This document shows, piece after piece, positions 1 through 6,907 of a stretch of 8,043 nucleotides of DNA. Position numbers and translations under genes: made by a program. How positions within the stretch are numbered: the first letter of the stretch is position 1; every line of letters starts with the position of its first letter. Under the pieces are notes generated by a model. It saw nothing but the letters and a program-made list of their open reading frames with translations. It did no database searches and was not told the DNA's origin. Source of the stretch: Flavisolibacter sp. (GTDB taxonomy: Bacteria > Bacteroidota > Bacteroidia > Chitinophagales > Chitinophagaceae); the NCBI GenBank assembly GCA_017745135.1, contig JAGIAB010000131.1, positions 1-8,043 of the forward strand, given 5' to 3'.

Positions 1-1
1 C

Positions 2-70
2 CAGCGCCTGCAGGCGCGCGCGAACCTGCGTAGAGCCCAGCGCGTTCTGCAAGGCATCGGCGAAGGCGGC
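2..70 (-). other. Foreign high-GC fragment, possibly the C-terminal part of a Bug/TctC solute-binding protein; putative chimeric end
   Basis: Bases 1-68 are about 72% GC (49 of 68), unlike the AT-richer glucuronidase beside them. On the minus strand, shifted by one base from the GH67 frame, they encode 23 residues (AAFADALQNALGSTQVRARL, then QAL) with G or C at 20 of 23 third codon positions, typical of high-GC proteobacterial genes. The pattern AF-x-x-AL...L-x-x-x-x-V-x-x-RL-x-AL resembles the C-terminal helix of tripartite tricarboxylate (Bug/TctC) binding proteins of Burkholderiales. That family guess rests on only 23 residues and is tentative. The two sequences share GGCCGCCTT (63-71), which fits both reading frames and would serve as a microhomology join. 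I infer an assembly or library chimera; a real recombination junction cannot be excluded. Confidence 0.5.
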
Positions 71-1388
71 CGAATGCATACCAATTGGCCTGCGCAAAAT
101 GATGACCGCACCAGTTCGTATCCAATCCAATATTGGAGACGCCTGCAATAGCGGTGTGTTTCTGCGGGTAAATGTTTCCATCGGTAACACGGGCCACAGT
201 ACTTCCCTGCCCTTGTTGATAGGTATCACTCTGTAGCATTTCTTCCCACATAGTTGATAAGAAAACAAGGTGCGTAGAGTGTCCGAGATACTCCTGTGTT
301 ATTTGCAGTTCAGGCATTATGGAAGTTTTTTTCATTGCGCCAAACAATGGGCTGAACGGCTCTCTTGGCATAAAATCCACGGGGCCGTTTTTTACTTGTA
401 TGATAACATTATCTCTGAACTGCCCATCAAAAGGCATAAACTCATTGTAGGCTTGTTTTGCCCTGTCTTTATCATTGGGGCTGTAAACAAAGGCACGCCA
501 CATCACAATGCCTCCATAAGGTTTTACAGCATCTGCCAACACATTGGCACCATCGGCATGTGTACGTCCATAATCCTGCGGACCCGGCTGGCCTTCGCTG
601 CTCGCCTTTACCAGGAAGCCACCAAAGTCAGGAATTATAGAATAGATTTCTTTTGCTTTTGCCTTCCACCAGGTCTTTACGCTATCATTCAAAGGATCGG
701 AAGTACTTAATCCGCCCAATAAAGCAGGAGAGGTAAATTTTACAGAGAGATAAACTTTAACTCCATACGGACGAAATATATCGGCAATTGCTTTTACTCT
801 TTTCAAATAATCAGCAGTCAGCATCAACTGAGATGCATTCACATTATTTAATACCGAACCATTAATACCGATCGATGCATTGGCACGGGCATATTCCTGC
901 CAGAGTGTTTGATCTCTTTCTGTAATAACAAAAGAACTATCCCTGCGCCAAAAAATAGAATTACCGGCATAGCCTCTTTCAATAGAACCATTGGGATTAT
1001 CCCAATGATTTAAGAGACGATATTCATAGGATGGGTTGACTACTTCATCAGTGATTGCTTCTCCTGTTTGCTGACGGCGCAAAAGTTCGTACGCACCATA
1101 CAGAATTCCTAATTCAGTATTGGCCTGAATACTATTTTGATTGAGCTTAAAACCATCTCTTTTTATGGCTTTATCTTTTCTTAGAGTAAGCGTAACGGTT
1201 GCTCCCGGTGCTCCCTGCCAACCTTGTTGTAACTCTTGTACAGCAATATTTAATGTCGGAGATTTTTTTGAGCTTACTACAGTTACAGGAAGGGCAGTTT
1301 TCTTTCGAAGCCAAAGTTCATGTCCATCCTGTGCTTGAAGCGATGGAACACTTAAAACCAATAAAAGGCAGAAGATGATTGTCCTCAT
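63..1388 (-). CDS. Secreted GH67 alpha-glucuronidase, N-terminal 442 residues (3' end missing)
   Basis: Xylan alpha-1,2-glucuronidase of family GH67, which removes (4-O-methyl)glucuronic acid from the non-reducing end of xylo-oligosaccharides. The start is the ATG at 1386-1388. Residues 1-19 form a Sec signal peptide (hydrophobic core IIFCLLLVLSVP, likely cut after SLQA), so the enzyme is probably periplasmic. Next comes the N-terminal GH67 domain opening with DGHELWLR (21-28), then the (beta/alpha)8 catalytic domain with NHWDN (127-131), SEGQPGPQDYGR (264-275), NGPVDFMPREPFSPLFGAM (334-352), LQITQEYLG (361-369) and FAQANWYAFGRL (431-442). The Cellvibrio GH67 catalytic residues Glu292, Asp365 and Glu393 match E265, D338 and E366 here, with identical spacings of 73 and 28. 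Family members are about 700 residues, so roughly 250 C-terminal residues are missing. The frame stays open to base 1, but beyond codon 442 (bases 1-62) it no longer resembles GH67. A LacI-type operator lies upstream. The family call is secure. Confidence 0.95.
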
Positions 1389-1410
1389 ATTGCGAGCATT
1401 AATTAGTAAA

Positions 1411-1443
1411 CAATAGGTATGATAACTCTACAAATAAATGCAA
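1411..1443 (-). promoter_or_regulatory. Possible Bacteroidota-type promoter of the glucuronidase gene
   Basis: Reading the minus strand, a TTG (complement of 1441-1443) is followed after 21 bases by TACCTATTG (complement of 1411-1419). This resembles the Bacteroidota -33 TTG and -7 TAnnTTTG elements, with one extra base in the -7 element. The position, about 23-55 bp upstream of the ATG and directly downstream of the LacI-type operator, makes sense, but the match is imperfect. Confidence 0.3.
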
Positions 1444-1446
1444 TTT

Positions 1447-1460
1447 TGTAATCGGTTGCA
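1447..1460. promoter_or_regulatory. LacI-family operator (TGTAATCGGTTGCA) upstream of the glucuronidase
   Basis: The 14-mer matches every fixed position of the LacI/GalR-family operator pattern TGnAAnCGnTTnCA, including the central CG. It lies 59-72 bp upstream of the GH67 start. LacI-family regulators commonly control sugar-use genes, so this may be the site through which a glucuronate- or xylo-oligosaccharide-sensing regulator acts on the gene. The regulator is not in the window. The motif is seen directly; its function is inferred from match and position. Confidence 0.6.
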
Positions 1461-1505
1461 TATAATGAAGCTTAATCTAGGTTAAAGAAATAAGACCGCA
1501 TTCTT

Positions 1506-1528
1506 AAAAAAGGCGCACTTAGCTGCGC
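1506..1528 (-). terminator. Candidate minus-strand terminator or attenuator in the leader between the divergent genes
   Basis: On the minus strand, GCGCA (1524-1528) pairs with TGCGC (1513-1517) across a 6-base loop, followed by C and six T (1506-1511). The stem is only 5 bp, so it is a modest intrinsic terminator. It sits upstream of the glucuronidase operator, where it could block antisense transcripts from the LTxxQ side from entering the glucuronidase gene. Confidence 0.35.
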
Positions 1529-1671
1529 TATAAAATATTTAGGAAAAGATCGGTCAATACTTATTCTACTGCCAGGCCTGCTTATAACAGGCATAATACT
1601 TGTTAATGGTTGCACGCATTAGCCGGATACACTACCACAATCATTCTTTTTTAACCAGTAAAAAAATTTTT

Positions 1672-2082
1672 ATGAAGAAGGTCCTCCTCTCTGCCGCTAT
1701 TGTTTCGGCCTCTGTGTGTGCAGCCTATGCTCAAGATCAAAAAACCACTCAACCCGCCCAGCATGCAGTGAAAGAAACCGACCAAAAATCCTATGAAGCA
1801 AAGCAGGCCACCGAATGGGAAAACCGGCTAAAAACCGAGTTGAAATTAACAGATGAGCAGCTCACAAAAATTGCCATTGTGAACAAAGATTTTACCGACA
1901 AAAAAGAAGCAGTTTTGAAAGATGCCACTCTTACCGTTGATGCCAAAAAAGAAAAGAAAGAAGCTCTGAAGAAAGAGAAAGATGCGAAGTTTTTCGAAAT
2001 ACTCACTCCTGAACAGCAAATGAAGTACAAACAAATGACAGAAGAAAAAATGAAACAAATGAAGGAAGCTGCAAAGCAGTGA
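1672..2082 (+). CDS. Small exported Lys-rich protein with two LTxxQ motifs (Spy/CpxP-like)
   Basis: Encodes 136 residues. Residues 1-20 are a clear Sec signal peptide (MKK, then hydrophobic LLSAAIVSASVCAAYA, cut before QDQ), so the mature protein should be periplasmic. I chose the ATG at 1672 because the frame is open further upstream (a TTG at 1600) but that extension would bury the signal peptide. The mature part is highly charged (27 Lys in 136 residues) and probably all helical. It carries LTDEQ (59-63) and LTPEQ (111-115), two copies of the LTxxQ motif that marks Spy/CpxP-type envelope-stress chaperones and related proteins of Bacteroidota. A role in envelope protection is family-based inference; no partner is encoded nearby. 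There is no clear Shine-Dalgarno sequence; the start is preceded by an A/T-rich run. The gene stands alone and is closed by the strong hairpin at 2106-2129. Confidence 0.8.
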   Translation: MKKVLLSAAIVSASVCAAYAQDQKTTQPAQHAVKETDQKSYEAKQATEWENRLKTELKLTDEQLTKIAIVNKDFTDKKEAVLKDATLTVDAKKEKKEALKKEKDAKFFEILTPEQQMKYKQMTEEKMKQMKEAAKQ

Positions 2083-2105
2083 GTTGTTTCTAATCAATTT
2101 TTTTG

Positions 2106-2129
2106 AAAGCCGGCGCAGTGCCGGCTTTT
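2106..2129 (+). terminator. Strong intrinsic terminator after the LTxxQ gene
   Basis: A perfect 9-bp stem, AAAGCCGGC (2106-2114) with GCCGGCTTT (2120-2128), closes a GCAGT loop and runs into TTTT. It begins 23 bases after the stop codon. On the opposite strand the stem is followed by C and then an A-run, so it would serve the convergent GIY-YIG gene less well. Confidence 0.85.
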
Positions 2130-2209
2130 GTCATGGGCAGTTCGCTTTCACTGCTTCTTTGTATCTCTGCGTATGCAGCGTTAATAATTATTGAGAGATG
2201 AATGATCGT

Positions 2210-2593
2210 TTAATTAAACCAAACAGCGTAGCCTTTCCTTCTTAAATCAAGGGCCAGTTTTTCTTCCATCCGCAAAGCCTCTTCCCTGCTCATTGGTTTT
2301 ATATTAATATGATCGTACAGACTTGGACGAAGGTAGCTGCCGTATTTATACACGATGGCAGCCGATAGTTTATGTCCTTTTTTATTTACGTAACCTGTTT
2401 TATGTTGCCTGAACCGTTCTTGTGGTGTTTTACTGGTCATGCCAACATACAGACATTCGAGTACACCATTAAATTGCGGGTTGGCAGCACGGAATTTTGC
2501 ATTTTCGGTGAACACCCGTTTTGATAATTCAACCACGTAAACTTTATAAATACTTCCGGGCAAAACGATGATTGCTTTTCTTACAGCAAACAT
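2210..2593 (-). CDS. GIY-YIG superfamily nuclease-like protein
   Basis: A 127-residue protein with the GIY-YIG fold signature in order: KVYVVEL (17-23) as the first strand, LYVGMT (48-53) as the YIG strand, then ERFRQH (59-64) supplying the conserved Arg, and EEALRMEEKLALDLRRKGYAV (104-124) with a Glu in the metal-binding position (E110 or E111). About 25 residues separate the two strands, longer than the roughly 10-residue spacing of UvrC or small GIY-YIG proteins. From memory this resembles a conserved group of short stand-alone bacterial proteins of unknown role with YVGMTxxTPEERFxxH and a final GYAVW. The ATG at 2591-2593 is preferred to a TTG two codons upstream. Its terminus converges on the LTxxQ gene. 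Nuclease activity is not shown; DNA repair or processing is only a guess. No intron, phage or mobile context is visible. Confidence 0.75.
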   Translation of the reverse strand: MFAVRKAIIVLPGSIYKVYVVELSKRVFTENAKFRAANPQFNGVLECLYVGMTSKTPQERFRQHKTGYVNKKGHKLSAAIVYKYGSYLRPSLYDHINIKPMSREEALRMEEKLALDLRRKGYAVWFN

Positions 2594-2682
2594 CAGCAAT
2601 TCTTTTTAGAAGAAAAGAAAGAAAAATTCACTTTGTCAATGAGAGAAAAACTGAGAACTAAATCTTTTTTGTAATAAACGAC

Positions 2683-4689
2683 TTAATTATTCAACACTGT
2701 ATGCACGCCCTGCTTTTGCGGTAGAAGAATTTTAAAAACAGCGCCTGCTCCATTACTCTCCGCCCAAATTTTTCCGTTGTGGTACTCCACAATCCTTTTA
2801 CACAAAGCCAATCCAAGCCCGGTTCCTTCATAGCTGGTTTGAGGATGAAGGCGGCTAAAGATCCCGAATATTTTTTCAACAGAATCCGCTTCGAAGCCAA
2901 TGCCATTATCCTTTACTGTAATCTCGTAAAAAACACCATCGGCAGCAGAATCATTTTCTCCATTTTTTTTCCTGGAATCGATAGTAATACGCGGCGGAAC
3001 TTCCTTTCTTGAGAACTTCAGTGAATTATTTATAAGGTTATAAAACAACTGGTTTAACAAAACCGGAACACCTTCTACCTGCGGCAGGTTACCGATGATA
3101 ATGGTTGCTGATTTTTGTTCGATCAGTAGTTCAAGATCAGATTTGATGTTTTTGGCAATCGCTTTCAGATCAGCAATTCCAAAAGATTCATGTACAGTGT
3201 GAACAGAATAATACGCTAAAATACCATCAATCATATTAGACATGCGAACAGCAGATTGCCCGATCTTGACAAGATAATTTTTACTATTGGCACTAAGCGT
3301 ATTGCTTTCATCCATTACCAGCCTCTCGGCAAACATGCTGACCTTTCTGAGCGGTTCTTTAAGATCGTGGCTAACAACATGTGCAAAACGCTGCAGGTCC
3401 CTGTTGGAGTTTTCCAAAGCTTCCGTTCTTTCTTTCACAAGAGCTTCCATTTTTTCGCTGTAAAGACGCAACGCTTCTTTCATTTGAATAATAGAATTAG
3501 CCAGAACGTCTTCATCACTTCGGGGCTTTACTACTACATGAAAATCGCCGTTCCCAATTGCTTTTGCCGCTCCTGCCAGCTCATGGTTGGATTGTGCTAT
3601 TTCTGCAATACAATCGGCAAGGCTTCCAATCACGTCATTGGACTCATGCTTCACTTTCACTTGCGTAGATCCTTTAGCAATTTTTTCAGCGGCCGTTTTC
3701 AAATCGCGAAGCATCCTGGTAGTCACGGCCACCGTGTATATCATCAGCACAATAAAAATGTTCAGAACCAAAACAAAGAAAAAGAGAGTGGTATCCCGGA
3801 CCCTTTGTTCAGCTTTATTAATGGCTTGCACTTTATTTTCAATCCGGTTCCAGATGGTGTGTTGAAGACCTGTGATGCGCTCCAAACCTTCGTTGGATAT
3901 CTGCCACCACTGGTCGGCAGTAAGAGAACTATCGAAACGAAAATTCTTAAACACCGAATCAATGTATTGACTGGTGGTTTCCAGGTCAGAATTTTTTTTT
4001 GCATCCTGGTAAGCTTTGATGGCTTCCGGTGAGGACTTCATCAAAAATTCATTTTCATAAGATTTGTAAACATCGTATGTACCTAATGTTCCGATGAGTG
4101 TTTCCGTAATGTATTTTTTCGTAACCAGTACATTGTAAACATTGGAGCGGATGATGCCAAGATAGGTGCTGATTTCAGTCAACAGTTTCTGCGCAACCAT
4201 ATCCTTGTACACAGGACGCAGGTAAATGTTATCAGGAACGGTATTGAGTGTATTCAGGCGGAAGATGGTGTTGGAGTAATTGTGCATGATAAGATTGGGA
4301 TCTTCCTTATTGCTGTCGATGTGGCTCCTGGTTTGCATAAGCCGGTCAATGGAAGTATATTCTCTGAATTTTTCAACAGCAGGATCATTGCTTTTATCAA
4401 CGGCTGCCAGCAAGGAATCCGTAATAGGTCTAATGTTTTTTACGTCGGAATAACCGGCTTTTCCAAGTGCGTAATCAAAACTTAGTTTTCTTTCTTCCTG
4501 AAGGGCACTAATGAGTGAAGAAAGAGTTGCGGATTGATGTACGCGGTCGATATAAAGATTCAGTATGGTTAGTTTTTCATTCTTTTCCTGATACACCTGT
4601 ATAAGCAGGTAAATCAAAAAAATAAATGGGATGAATCCTATGATCAAGAGTTTGCCTGCAAAGGGTAAGTTTCTGAAAAAACGGTTCAT
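2683..4689 (-). CDS. Membrane sensor histidine kinase with NIT-like periplasmic domain
   Basis: A 668-residue kinase with two membrane segments (about 13-31 and 301-322) around a helical periplasmic domain of about 270 residues. That domain contains LISALQEERKLSFDYALGK (59-77), resembling the NIT (nitrate/nitrite-sensing) pattern 'LQ.ER..S..yl.'; the ligand is not provable from sequence. The cytoplasmic part has a HAMP linker (about 323-370), a second HAMP-like segment (about 371-412, IGNGDFHVVV), a coiled stretch, then HisKA with SHDLKEPLRK (440-449) and phosphoacceptor H441. The ATPase domain has an N box NLINNSLKF (551-559), G1 DNGIG (594-598), an F box near IFGIFSRL, and G2 GTGLGLAL (622-629). 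The ATPase domain is of the phytochrome-like or bacteriophytochrome kinase type. No receiver domain is fused and no response regulator adjoins, so its partner is encoded elsewhere. It starts at the ATG at 4687-4689, has no Shine-Dalgarno sequence, and diverges from the reductase gene. Confidence 0.92.
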   Translation of the reverse strand: MNRFFRNLPFAGKLLIIGFIPFIFLIYLLIQVYQEKNEKLTILNLYIDRVHQSATLSSLISALQEERKLSFDYALGKAGYSDVKNIRPITDSLLAAVDKSNDPAVEKFREYTSIDRLMQTRSHIDSNKEDPNLIMHNYSNTIFRLNTLNTVPDNIYLRPVYKDMVAQKLLTEISTYLGIIRSNVYNVLVTKKYITETLIGTLGTYDVYKSYENEFLMKSSPEAIKAYQDAKKNSDLETTSQYIDSVFKNFRFDSSLTADQWWQISNEGLERITGLQHTIWNRIENKVQAINKAEQRVRDTTLFFFVLVLNIFIVLMIYTVAVTTRMLRDLKTAAEKIAKGSTQVKVKHESNDVIGSLADCIAEIAQSNHELAGAAKAIGNGDFHVVVKPRSDEDVLANSIIQMKEALRLYSEKMEALVKERTEALENSNRDLQRFAHVVSHDLKEPLRKVSMFAERLVMDESNTLSANSKNYLVKIGQSAVRMSNMIDGILAYYSVHTVHESFGIADLKAIAKNIKSDLELLIEQKSATIIIGNLPQVEGVPVLLNQLFYNLINNSLKFSRKEVPPRITIDSRKKNGENDSAADGVFYEITVKDNGIGFEADSVEKIFGIFSRLHPQTSYEGTGLGLALCKRIVEYHNGKIWAESNGAGAVFKILLPQKQGVHTVLNN

Positions 4690-4715
4690 TGGCTAAGGGG
4701 AAGGGTGTAAAACTG

Positions 4716-4723
4716 TAAAGCTA
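4716..4723 (-). promoter_or_regulatory. Weak -7-like element (TAGCTTTA) upstream of the NIT-like kinase
   Basis: On the minus strand TAGCTTTA matches the Bacteroidota -7 pattern TAnnTTTG at all but the last base, 27-34 bp upstream of the kinase ATG. No TTG is found at the expected distance upstream, so this is only a candidate. The rest of the 215-bp divergent gap (4690-4904) shows no convincing operator, hairpin or plus-strand promoter. Confidence 0.2.
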
Positions 4724-4904
4724 CTAAAATTGTTTGTCGGCGCATAGGAACCGGAAATCATATCACTGAGCTTACTGAAAGTTGGCGGAACTTGTTGCTG
4801 TTGGTTTGTGCTGATCTTAATGTTCTTTGCTTCTCTATGGTGCTTGTATTAAATCTCCGGGACAATTTGTTTTTCAGGAATTTTGTGCCTCAAAAAAATT
4901 CAAG

Positions 4905-5603
4905 ATGGCTAACACAAAGAACAGGAAACCTTATGTTATTTGTCATATGATGGGATCACTGGATGGACGTATTAAACAAAACATCTGGAACCTGAAAGGA
5001 CATCCTAATTATTTTGAAGAGACAGCAGAAAAAATAAAGACCGATGGATGGCTGGTAGGAAGAGTAACCATGCAGGAGTTTTCGAGCAAAAGAAATCATG
5101 TAAAAAAAGGAAGCAAAGTGCGCATTCCTAAAGAAGATTTTGTAGCGCCTTACAAGGCCAAAACATTTTGCATTGCTATTGATCCTTCAGGTAAATGTCA
5201 ATGGGATACCAACATGGTTACCACCGAACATGTAATTGAAGTGCTGACAGAAAAAGTAAGCAGTGCTTATCTGGAACATCTTCGCTCGAAGAATGTATCA
5301 TACATTTTTGGCGGCAAAAAAGAATTAGACCTGGCACTGGTGCTGGAAAAACTCAATAAACTGTTCAACATAAAAAAACTGCGCATTGATGGCGGCGGGC
5401 ATGTGAACGGATCTTTTTTGAAAGCAGGATTGATTGATGAATTCAGCCTGGTGTTAGCACCGGTAGCCGATGGAACGATTGGATCGCCAACCGTATTTGA
5501 AGCAGAAGAAGGTTATGGAAAAAGAAAGGCAACCTGGTTCCGGCTCAAATCTGTAAAAAGAGTGTACACCAATTTTTTGTGGCTGCGCTATGTAAAAAAA
5601 TAA
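4905..5603 (+). CDS. RibD C-terminal / dihydrofolate reductase-fold NADPH reductase
   Basis: A 232-residue stand-alone reductase of the RibD C-terminal (DHFR-like) superfamily, whose best-known member reduces the ribosyl-aminopyrimidine intermediate of riboflavin synthesis with NADPH. Visible landmarks are KPYVICHMMGSLDGRI (8-23), with the SLDG substrate loop; GWLVGRVTMQEF (48-59), the 'G..tv..D'-type strand-helix; and LRIDGGGHVNGSFL (159-172), the glycine-rich NADPH-binding turn followed by FLKAGLIDEF (171-180). There is no N-terminal deaminase domain, so it is not a bifunctional RibD. Bacteroidota often carry such single-domain paralogues of unknown substrate, and no rib genes adjoin, so a riboflavin role is not assured. 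The ATG at 4905 is chosen because residues upstream in the open frame (TTG at 4827) do not look like this family. It lies 46 bp before the aminopeptidase gene on the same strand. Confidence 0.82.
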   Translation: MANTKNRKPYVICHMMGSLDGRIKQNIWNLKGHPNYFEETAEKIKTDGWLVGRVTMQEFSSKRNHVKKGSKVRIPKEDFVAPYKAKTFCIAIDPSGKCQWDTNMVTTEHVIEVLTEKVSSAYLEHLRSKNVSYIFGGKKELDLALVLEKLNKLFNIKKLRIDGGGHVNGSFLKAGLIDEFSLVLAPVADGTIGSPTVFEAEEGYGKRKATWFRLKSVKRVYTNFLWLRYVKK

Positions 5604-5649
5604 TTGCTTTTGCAGTTGTTCTATTTTCACTCAATAAAATACTACGGTA

Positions 5650-6867
5650 ATGAAACTTAATGAAACCCTTTTGAAAAAATACGCCCAGGTAATGGTGCAC
5701 TATGCCTTGAATAACGGTAAAGGAATCAATAAAGGCGATACGGTTTTTCTTGTAGGACAGGAAATTGCCAAAGACCTTTTTATGGCCATTGCGAAAGAAG
5801 TGTATGATGCTGGAGGGAACCTGATCACTAATTATCAGCCCAATAATGTTCGTGATAACAGTCTTGTTCGACACCTGTTGCAAAACGGATCGGATGAACA
5901 AATTGGATTTTTTGCAAAGCCTTACTGGCAGGGAATTGTAGAAGCTACAGATCATATTCTATTTATCATTTCCGAGCCTGATATTCATTACCTCGAAGAT
6001 CTGCCTGCATCAAAGATCAGCCGGATGAACAGTGCAAGAGCACCGTATATGAAGATGCGTGAAAAGAAAGAGCAGGAAGGAAAATTATCATGGTCGCTTT
6101 GCCTGTACGGTACACAATCGATGGCGGATGAAGCCGGATTGAGTTTGAGCGACTACTGGGAGCAAATTATTGAAGCCTGCTATTTACGCGAAGATGATCC
6201 GGTTACAAAATGGAAAAGAGTGCAGGCAGAAATTGAAGAGATAAAAGACAAGCTGGATGCACTGCCAATCGACACACTTCACATCAAAGGCGATGATGTG
6301 GATTTGCATATAAAGATTGGTGACCATCGCAAGTGGTTAAGCGGCGGCGGTAAAAACATTCCAAGCTTTGAAATTTTTACTTCTCCCGACTGGAGAGGAA
6401 CGAATGGTAACATTCGCTTCAATCAACCTTTGTATTATTCCGGCAAACGCATTGCAGGTGTATCGCTTCGTTTCGAAAACGGAATTGTAGTGGAATCTTC
6501 TGCAACAGAAAACCAGGACGCACTGAAAGAAATGATCGCACAGGAAAATGCAGATAAAGTAGGAGAGTTTTCGCTGACGGATAAACGTCATTCACGCATC
6601 ACAAAATTTATGGCCACTACTTTGTTTGATGAAAACATGGGTGGTGAGTTTGGAAATACACACATTGCTTTAGGCAATGCTTACAAGGATACGTTTACAG
6701 GAGATATGGCAACAGTGCCGGATGAGCAATGGGCGGAAATGGGATATAACAGTTGTCCGAAAGTGCATACGGATATCATCAGTACTACCAACAGAACAGT
6801 GACTGCAACATTGCGTGATGGTTCGGAAAAGGTTATTTACAAAGACGGGCAATTTGTGTTGGATTAA
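5650..6867 (+). CDS. M29 family metallo-aminopeptidase
   Basis: A 405-residue cytosolic aminopeptidase of family M29 (AmpS/AmpT/aminopeptidase II type), which removes N-terminal residues from peptides using two divalent metal ions. No signal peptide is present and the length is normal for the family. The expected ligands are all visible: E241 in IPSFEIFTSP (237-246), E306 in VGEFSLTDKRHSRI (304-317), H338 in GNTHIALGNAY (335-345) with Y345 seven residues on (the catalytic Tyr of the family), and HTD (373-375) giving H373 and D375. The spacings 65, 32, 7, 28 and 2 agree with AmpT (66, 29, 7, 24, 2) from memory. The FDENMGGEFGNTH stretch is a recognisable subgroup variant of the classic NENAxxH motif. 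It starts at ATG 5650 without a Shine-Dalgarno sequence, 46 bp after the reductase stop, so both genes may be co-transcribed. It ends 40 bp before the convergent kinase gene. Confidence 0.92.
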   Translation: MKLNETLLKKYAQVMVHYALNNGKGINKGDTVFLVGQEIAKDLFMAIAKEVYDAGGNLITNYQPNNVRDNSLVRHLLQNGSDEQIGFFAKPYWQGIVEATDHILFIISEPDIHYLEDLPASKISRMNSARAPYMKMREKKEQEGKLSWSLCLYGTQSMADEAGLSLSDYWEQIIEACYLREDDPVTKWKRVQAEIEEIKDKLDALPIDTLHIKGDDVDLHIKIGDHRKWLSGGGKNIPSFEIFTSPDWRGTNGNIRFNQPLYYSGKRIAGVSLRFENGIVVESSATENQDALKEMIAQENADKVGEFSLTDKRHSRITKFMATTLFDENMGGEFGNTHIALGNAYKDTFTGDMATVPDEQWAEMGYNSCPKVHTDIISTTNRTVTATLRDGSEKVIYKDGQFVLD

Positions 6868-6907
6868 GAGTGAATATTGATGAAGCCAATGAACTTCAAC
6901 GAACCGG

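Noticed and set aside
270..710. Plus-strand open frame of about 146 codons
   Set aside because: It runs antisense to the GH67 gene, whose minus-strand frame has all catalytic motifs; the plus frame gives no recognisable domain.
1576..1592. GCCTG/CAGGC inverted repeat upstream of the LTxxQ gene
   Set aside because: Five-base arms without a T-run or operator-like pattern; could be chance, and nothing ties it to a function.
1600..1671. Upstream TTG start for the LTxxQ protein
   Set aside because: It would place 24 extra residues ahead of a perfect signal peptide, so the ATG at 1672 is better.
3256..4032. Plus-strand open frame of 258 codons
   Set aside because: Fully antisense to the NIT-like kinase, including its H441 region; it is Phe/His-rich with no domain pattern.
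5545..5955. Minus-strand open frame of 136 codons across the reductase-aminopeptidase junction
   Set aside because: It overlaps two well-supported plus-strand genes in antisense and has no recognisable motif.
6881..6898. TGAAG/CTTCA hairpin in the 40-bp gap between the convergent aminopeptidase and kinase genes
   Set aside because: The stem is 5 bp and AT-rich with no T-run on either strand, so it is too weak to call a terminator.
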